From NCBI GenBank assembly GCA_937969125.1, contig CALBVA010000216.1, forward strand, positions 1 to 17,042: 17,042 nucleotides of DNA, written 5' to 3'. The DNA comes from an uncultured Verrucomicrobiales bacterium (GTDB taxonomy: Bacteria > Verrucomicrobiota > Verrucomicrobiia > Verrucomicrobiales > Akkermansiaceae). Below, one piece after another: positions 14,332-17,042 of the stretch; the stretch's first letter is position 1, and the number at the start of each line of letters is the position of its first letter. The notes beneath the pieces are model-generated. The model searched no databases, was not told the DNA's origin, and worked only from the letters and a program-made list of their open reading frames with translations. The position numbers and the translations under genes were made by a program.

Positions 14332-15327
14332 TCATCGACGACGCCCTTGGAAGCGGTCACGGGGATCTTTCTTTTTCTCTTCCTCGTCCTTGTAGCCGAG
14401 GATGCCTTTTTCCTTCAGATTACGAACAAAGGATTTGAGGTCCTTATTAAACTGCTGATCAGCGACGACGGTATTAAGCGCTCCCTTACCCTTGTCGAGT
14501 TTATCGATGGCAGCGGTTGCTTTATCGGCGGTGCGCTCGATGGAGCTGAGGACTAGCGGAACATTCCCAAGAGCGGGTTCGACTTGATTAATCGCGAGCT
14601 TCGCACTGGTAGCGGCTTCCTTCACTTCGCGGATAGCACCACGGAATTCGGAGACGGTGGGATCGAACTCGGTGCTGACTTTTGCGAAACGAGCGGAAGT
14701 ACGCTCGAAGTTACCGAGGGTTCGGCCCAGGTTGGCGAGGTTCTCATCGGAGAGGACTTTTTGATTAATGGTCTGGAGACCGCTGGCGAGCTGGGTGGTG
14801 GCGAGGCGGATCTCGACGAGTGATTGGTCCAAGCCTGCAAGAGTTTCGCGGGCTTCCTGAATGAGAGCGCGGCCATCGAGAGCGATTTGTTCCGCTTCGT
14901 TTTGTAGAAGATCGAGCCCGCTGGGTCCGCCGCCGGCGAGGCAGCTACCGGGCTCGATGAAATCGGTGCCGGGCCCCGAGGGCGGAGTGACCTGAATCTC
15001 TTTGTCCCCGATGAGGGAGGATTGGGCAATCTGGAAGACGGAATTTTCGCGGATTTGGAATTGCTCCTCGATGGCGAGGGGCACGCGGATCATGCCGTCA
15101 CTAGTGAGAACGGGCTTTCCAGTGACGAGGCCGATCTTAGCGCCGCGCATGCGGACGGTGCTGCCCTTGATGATGCCGGGGGCTTCCTTGAAATCGACGG
15201 TAAGGTCGTAGCGGCCTTTAAAGAGCTGGCCGATATTTCCAAAGGCGAGAATGAGTCCGGCAAGGAGGGCGAGGCCAATGAAAAGGAAGAGGCCGACGAG
15301 GGTTTCGGTTTTTTTGCGGGTGGGCAT
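14332..15327 (-). CDS. mlaD: MlaD family MCE-domain lipid transport protein
   Basis: The 331-residue product has one N-terminal membrane span (about residues 9-30, LVGLFLFIGLALLAGLILAF) preceded by a basic stretch. An MCE domain follows (about 38-116, YDLTVDFKEAPGIIKGSTVRMRG…VFQIAQSSLIGDKEIQV). A long, mainly helical periplasmic part (about 135-300) comes next, and the tail ends in a charged EEEKKKDPRDRF. MCE proteins bind and pass lipids between membranes with an MlaE permease and MlaF ATPase. This one is longer than E. coli MlaD because of the helical extension, closer to the larger MCE proteins. It follows mlaF by 44 bases on the same strand, so the two are probably one operon. No permease gene is next to them. 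Confidence 0.88.
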   Translation of the reverse strand: MPTRKKTETLVGLFLFIGLALLAGLILAFGNIGQLFKGRYDLTVDFKEAPGIIKGSTVRMRGAKIGLVTGKPVLTSDGMIRVPLAIEEQFQIRENSVFQIAQSSLIGDKEIQVTPPSGPGTDFIEPGSCLAGGGPSGLDLLQNEAEQIALDGRALIQEARETLAGLDQSLVEIRLATTQLASGLQTINQKVLSDENLANLGRTLGNFERTSARFAKVSTEFDPTVSEFRGAIREVKEAATSAKLAINQVEPALGNVPLVLSSIERTADKATAAIDKLDKGKGALNTVVADQQFNKDLKSFVRNLKEKGILGYKDEEEKKKDPRDRFQGRRR

Positions 15328-15371
15328 GGAAATTCGAGTTACAGGATAATAGATGCAAAATCGCCCGAGGG

Positions 15372-16136
15372 CTAAATTATTGACGAGGCTGATTCGGCGC
15401 GGCCTTCGATGAAGTTTTTTAGGATGGGGTCATTACTTTCCTGCAATTCAGCCGGTGGACCCTGCCAATAGATTTGGCCGTCTTTCATGAAGACGATGCG
15501 AGTGGCAATACGGAAGACGCTGCGGATCTCATGAGTGACGACGACATTGGTGATACCGTGCTCTTCTTCGAGGCTTTTGATGAGACGGTCGATGGAGTCA
15601 CCGGTGACGGGATCGAGCCCGGCGTGCGGCTCATCATAGAGGACGCAGCAAGGTCGCTCGACAACGGCGCGAGCGAGGGCGACGCGCTTCCGCATGCCGC
15701 CGGAAAGATCGGCGGGCATCTTGTCTTCCTGGCCGGGGAGTTTGACGATTTCGAGGGCTTCGGAGACACGGGAATCGATTTCCGTGCGGTCCTTGATCCC
15801 GGCTTCGAGAAGAGGGAAGGCGATATTCTCCGCCACGGTCATGGAGTCAAAGAGGGCTCCGGCCTGGAACATCATGCTGATCTTCCGGCGGGCCCAGGTG
15901 AGTTCACGCTCGCTGGATGAGGAAATCATTTTCCCCTCCACGGTGACGGTGCCGGCATCGGGCTGGAGGAGGCCGATCATGTGCTTCATGAGAACGGACT
16001 TTCCGCCGCCGGAGCCACCGAGGAGGACGAGGGTCTCGCCCCGGTGGATATCGAGGTCGATGCCTTTGAGAACCTTTTGGGAGCCGAATGATTTTTCGAC
16101 ACCGCGTATTTCGAGGAAGATCTCTCCTTTCTTCAT
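15372..16136 (-). CDS. mlaF: MlaF-like ABC transporter ATPase
   Basis: The 254-residue protein is an ABC ATPase of the MCE/phospholipid type. It has Walker A GGSGGGKS (40-47), the Q-loop glutamine at 91 (MMFQAGALFDSMTVAENI), the signature LSGGMRKRVALARA (144-157), Walker B VLYDEP (165-170) and the H-loop histidine at 202 (VVVTHEI). GGMRKR in the signature and the ALFDSMTV segment are typical of MlaF/Ttg2A. It would power lipid movement through a permease together with the MCE protein encoded just downstream. After Walker B the text is HAGLDP, where TxGLDP or FxGxDP is more usual. The gene begins 16 bases from the divergent flavoprotein start. Confidence 0.93.
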   Translation of the reverse strand: MKKGEIFLEIRGVEKSFGSQKVLKGIDLDIHRGETLVLLGGSGGGKSVLMKHMIGLLQPDAGTVTVEGKMISSSSERELTWARRKISMMFQAGALFDSMTVAENIAFPLLEAGIKDRTEIDSRVSEALEIVKLPGQEDKMPADLSGGMRKRVALARAVVERPCCVLYDEPHAGLDPVTGDSIDRLIKSLEEEHGITNVVVTHEIRSVFRIATRIVFMKDGQIYWQGPPAELQESNDPILKNFIEGRAESASSII

Positions 16137-16152
16137 GCCTTTGTTCTAAGAG

Positions 16153-17042
16153 ATGAATGAGGATTTGCACTCCGGGAATTTTCCGGTTTGCTCGGCGGCG
16201 ATGGCATTGGAAGAGCGGGAGTTGATTGTGATCGGTGGCGGTGCTGCGGGATTTTTTGGGGCGATCACGGCGGCGGAGGCAGGAGTGCGGGAGGTTTTGA
16301 TTTTAGAAAAAGGTCCGGAGGTTCTGACGAAGGTGCGTATCTCCGGCGGAGGTCGGTGCAATGTCACTCACGAGTGCTACGACCCTCGGGAGCTGGTGCG
16401 GAGCTATCCACGCGGGGAGAAGAATCTCATGGGACCCTTTCACCGATGGCAGGCGGCGGATACCATCACGTGGTTCGAGGAGCATGGGGTGGCCTTAAAG
16501 ACGGAGGAGGACGGACGGATGTTCCCGGTGACGGACAGTTCAAAGACAGTGATCAATGCGCTGACGGGAACGGCCCACGAGCATGGGGTGGAGGTGCGAA
16601 CACGCTGCGGAGTGGAGGAGGTCCGAAAGGTGGAGGAGGGCTTCGAGCTACGGACGAATAGGGGAATTTTAGTCGCGAAGAATTTGCTGGTGGCTACCGG
16701 GGGAATTCGCAGCAAGGAGGCACGAAAACCGGGAGAGGATTTGGGACACGGCACGAGCGAGCCAGTGCCCTCGCTGTTTACTTTTAAGATTGGTGACCCG
16801 CGACTGAAGGGCTTGATGGGAGTTTCGGTGCCGTGGGCGCAGGTGAAGGCGGACAAGTTCGAGGCGGAGGGACCGCTGCTCATTACGCACTGGGGGCTGA
16901 GCGGGCCGGCGATTTTGAAGGTCTCGGCCTGGGGCGCACGGGAGTTGGCGGAGAGGAACTATCGCTTCAAATTAGAGGTGAATTGGACCGGAACAGAGAC
17001 TGCGGAATCAGTCACGGAGGTCTTTGAAAAACACCGCCGGGA
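16153..17042 (+). CDS. BaiN/HI0933-family NAD(P)/FAD-dependent oxidoreductase, N-terminal part (runs off right edge)
   Basis: About 296 residues are visible before the window ends. The FAD-binding GGGAAG follows ELIVIGG (residues 23-33 from this start). The family signature RISGGGRCNVTH comes about 35 residues later, then LLVATGG and the LITHWGLSGPAILKVS block typical of HI0933/YhiN/BaiN-type flavoproteins. Most members are uncharacterised; one, BaiN, reduces bile acid intermediates in gut bacteria, so no substrate should be assumed. Two starts are possible. The ATG at 16153 leaves 16 bases to the divergent mlaF start, and the ATG at 16201 (MALEER) begins five residues before the FAD strand and leaves 64 bases. 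I list the longer frame, but the shorter one is at least as likely. Confidence 0.88.
   Translation, partial: MNEDLHSGNFPVCSAAMALEERELIVIGGGAAGFFGAITAAEAGVREVLILEKGPEVLTKVRISGGGRCNVTHECYDPRELVRSYPRGEKNLMGPFHRWQAADTITWFEEHGVALKTEEDGRMFPVTDSSKTVINALTGTAHEHGVEVRTRCGVEEVRKVEEGFELRTNRGILVAKNLLVATGGIRSKEARKPGEDLGHGTSEPVPSLFTFKIGDPRLKGLMGVSVPWAQVKADKFEAEGPLLITHWGLSGPAILKVSAWGARELAERNYRFKLEVNWTGTETAESVTEVFEKHRR

Noticed and set aside
1..17042. CRISPR arrays, tRNA/rRNA genes, tandem repeats, defence or secretion clusters
   Set aside because: None was seen by reading; no repeat-spacer pattern, no tRNA-like fold and no recognised defence families.

Overview
The window reads as a piece of bacterial chromosome, most likely from the Verrucomicrobiota (Verrucomicrobiaceae-like). 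That assignment is inference. It rests on the combination of a planctomycete/verrucomicrobial-type haem protein of the DUF1587/1592/1595/1588/1585 family, a secreted formylglycine sulfatase, a Tat-exported TIM-barrel sugar isomerase-like protein, a bacterial SMUG1 uracil-DNA glycosylase and a DUF1573-like lipoprotein. Genes are tightly packed on both strands, many without a clear Shine-Dalgarno. No rRNA, tRNA, CRISPR array or intact mobile element was seen.

Left part (1-3027) is the most accessory-looking. It holds the N-terminal part of a DUF1573-like lipoprotein running off the left edge (minus strand, GTG start), a hairpin, and a decayed IS4-family transposase C-terminus with a frameshift. 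Next comes a DNA-binding protein built from the two N-terminal helix-turn-helix modules of IS630 transposases but without the DDE nuclease. It is followed by a minus-strand pair, MOSC protein and DUF2288 protein, with overlapping stop and start, and then a small unrecognised 132-residue protein.

Middle part (3028-9063) contains trpS with a hairpin on each side, a large convergent secreted di-haem-motif DUF1592-type protein, and, divergent from it, a two-gene unit of a Tat-signal sugar isomerase/epimerase-like protein and nadB (L-aspartate oxidase) 5 bases apart.

Right part (9064-17042) carries a minus-strand group DUF937 protein - hflK - hflC (the last two overlapping by ATGA), a divergent secreted sulfatase followed by a SMUG1-type uracil-DNA glycosylase, and a minus-strand pair mlaF - mlaD (ATPase and MCE substrate-binding protein of a lipid transporter) with no mlaE permease beside it. 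Only 16 bases from the mlaF start, a divergent BaiN/HI0933-type flavoprotein begins and runs off the right edge.

Most genes are recognisable housekeeping or lineage-typical families. I did not find a convincing undescribed multi-gene system. The best candidates for a second look are the transposase-derived DNA-binding protein, the DUF937-hflKC grouping, the MOSC-DUF2288 coupled pair and the small orphan protein.
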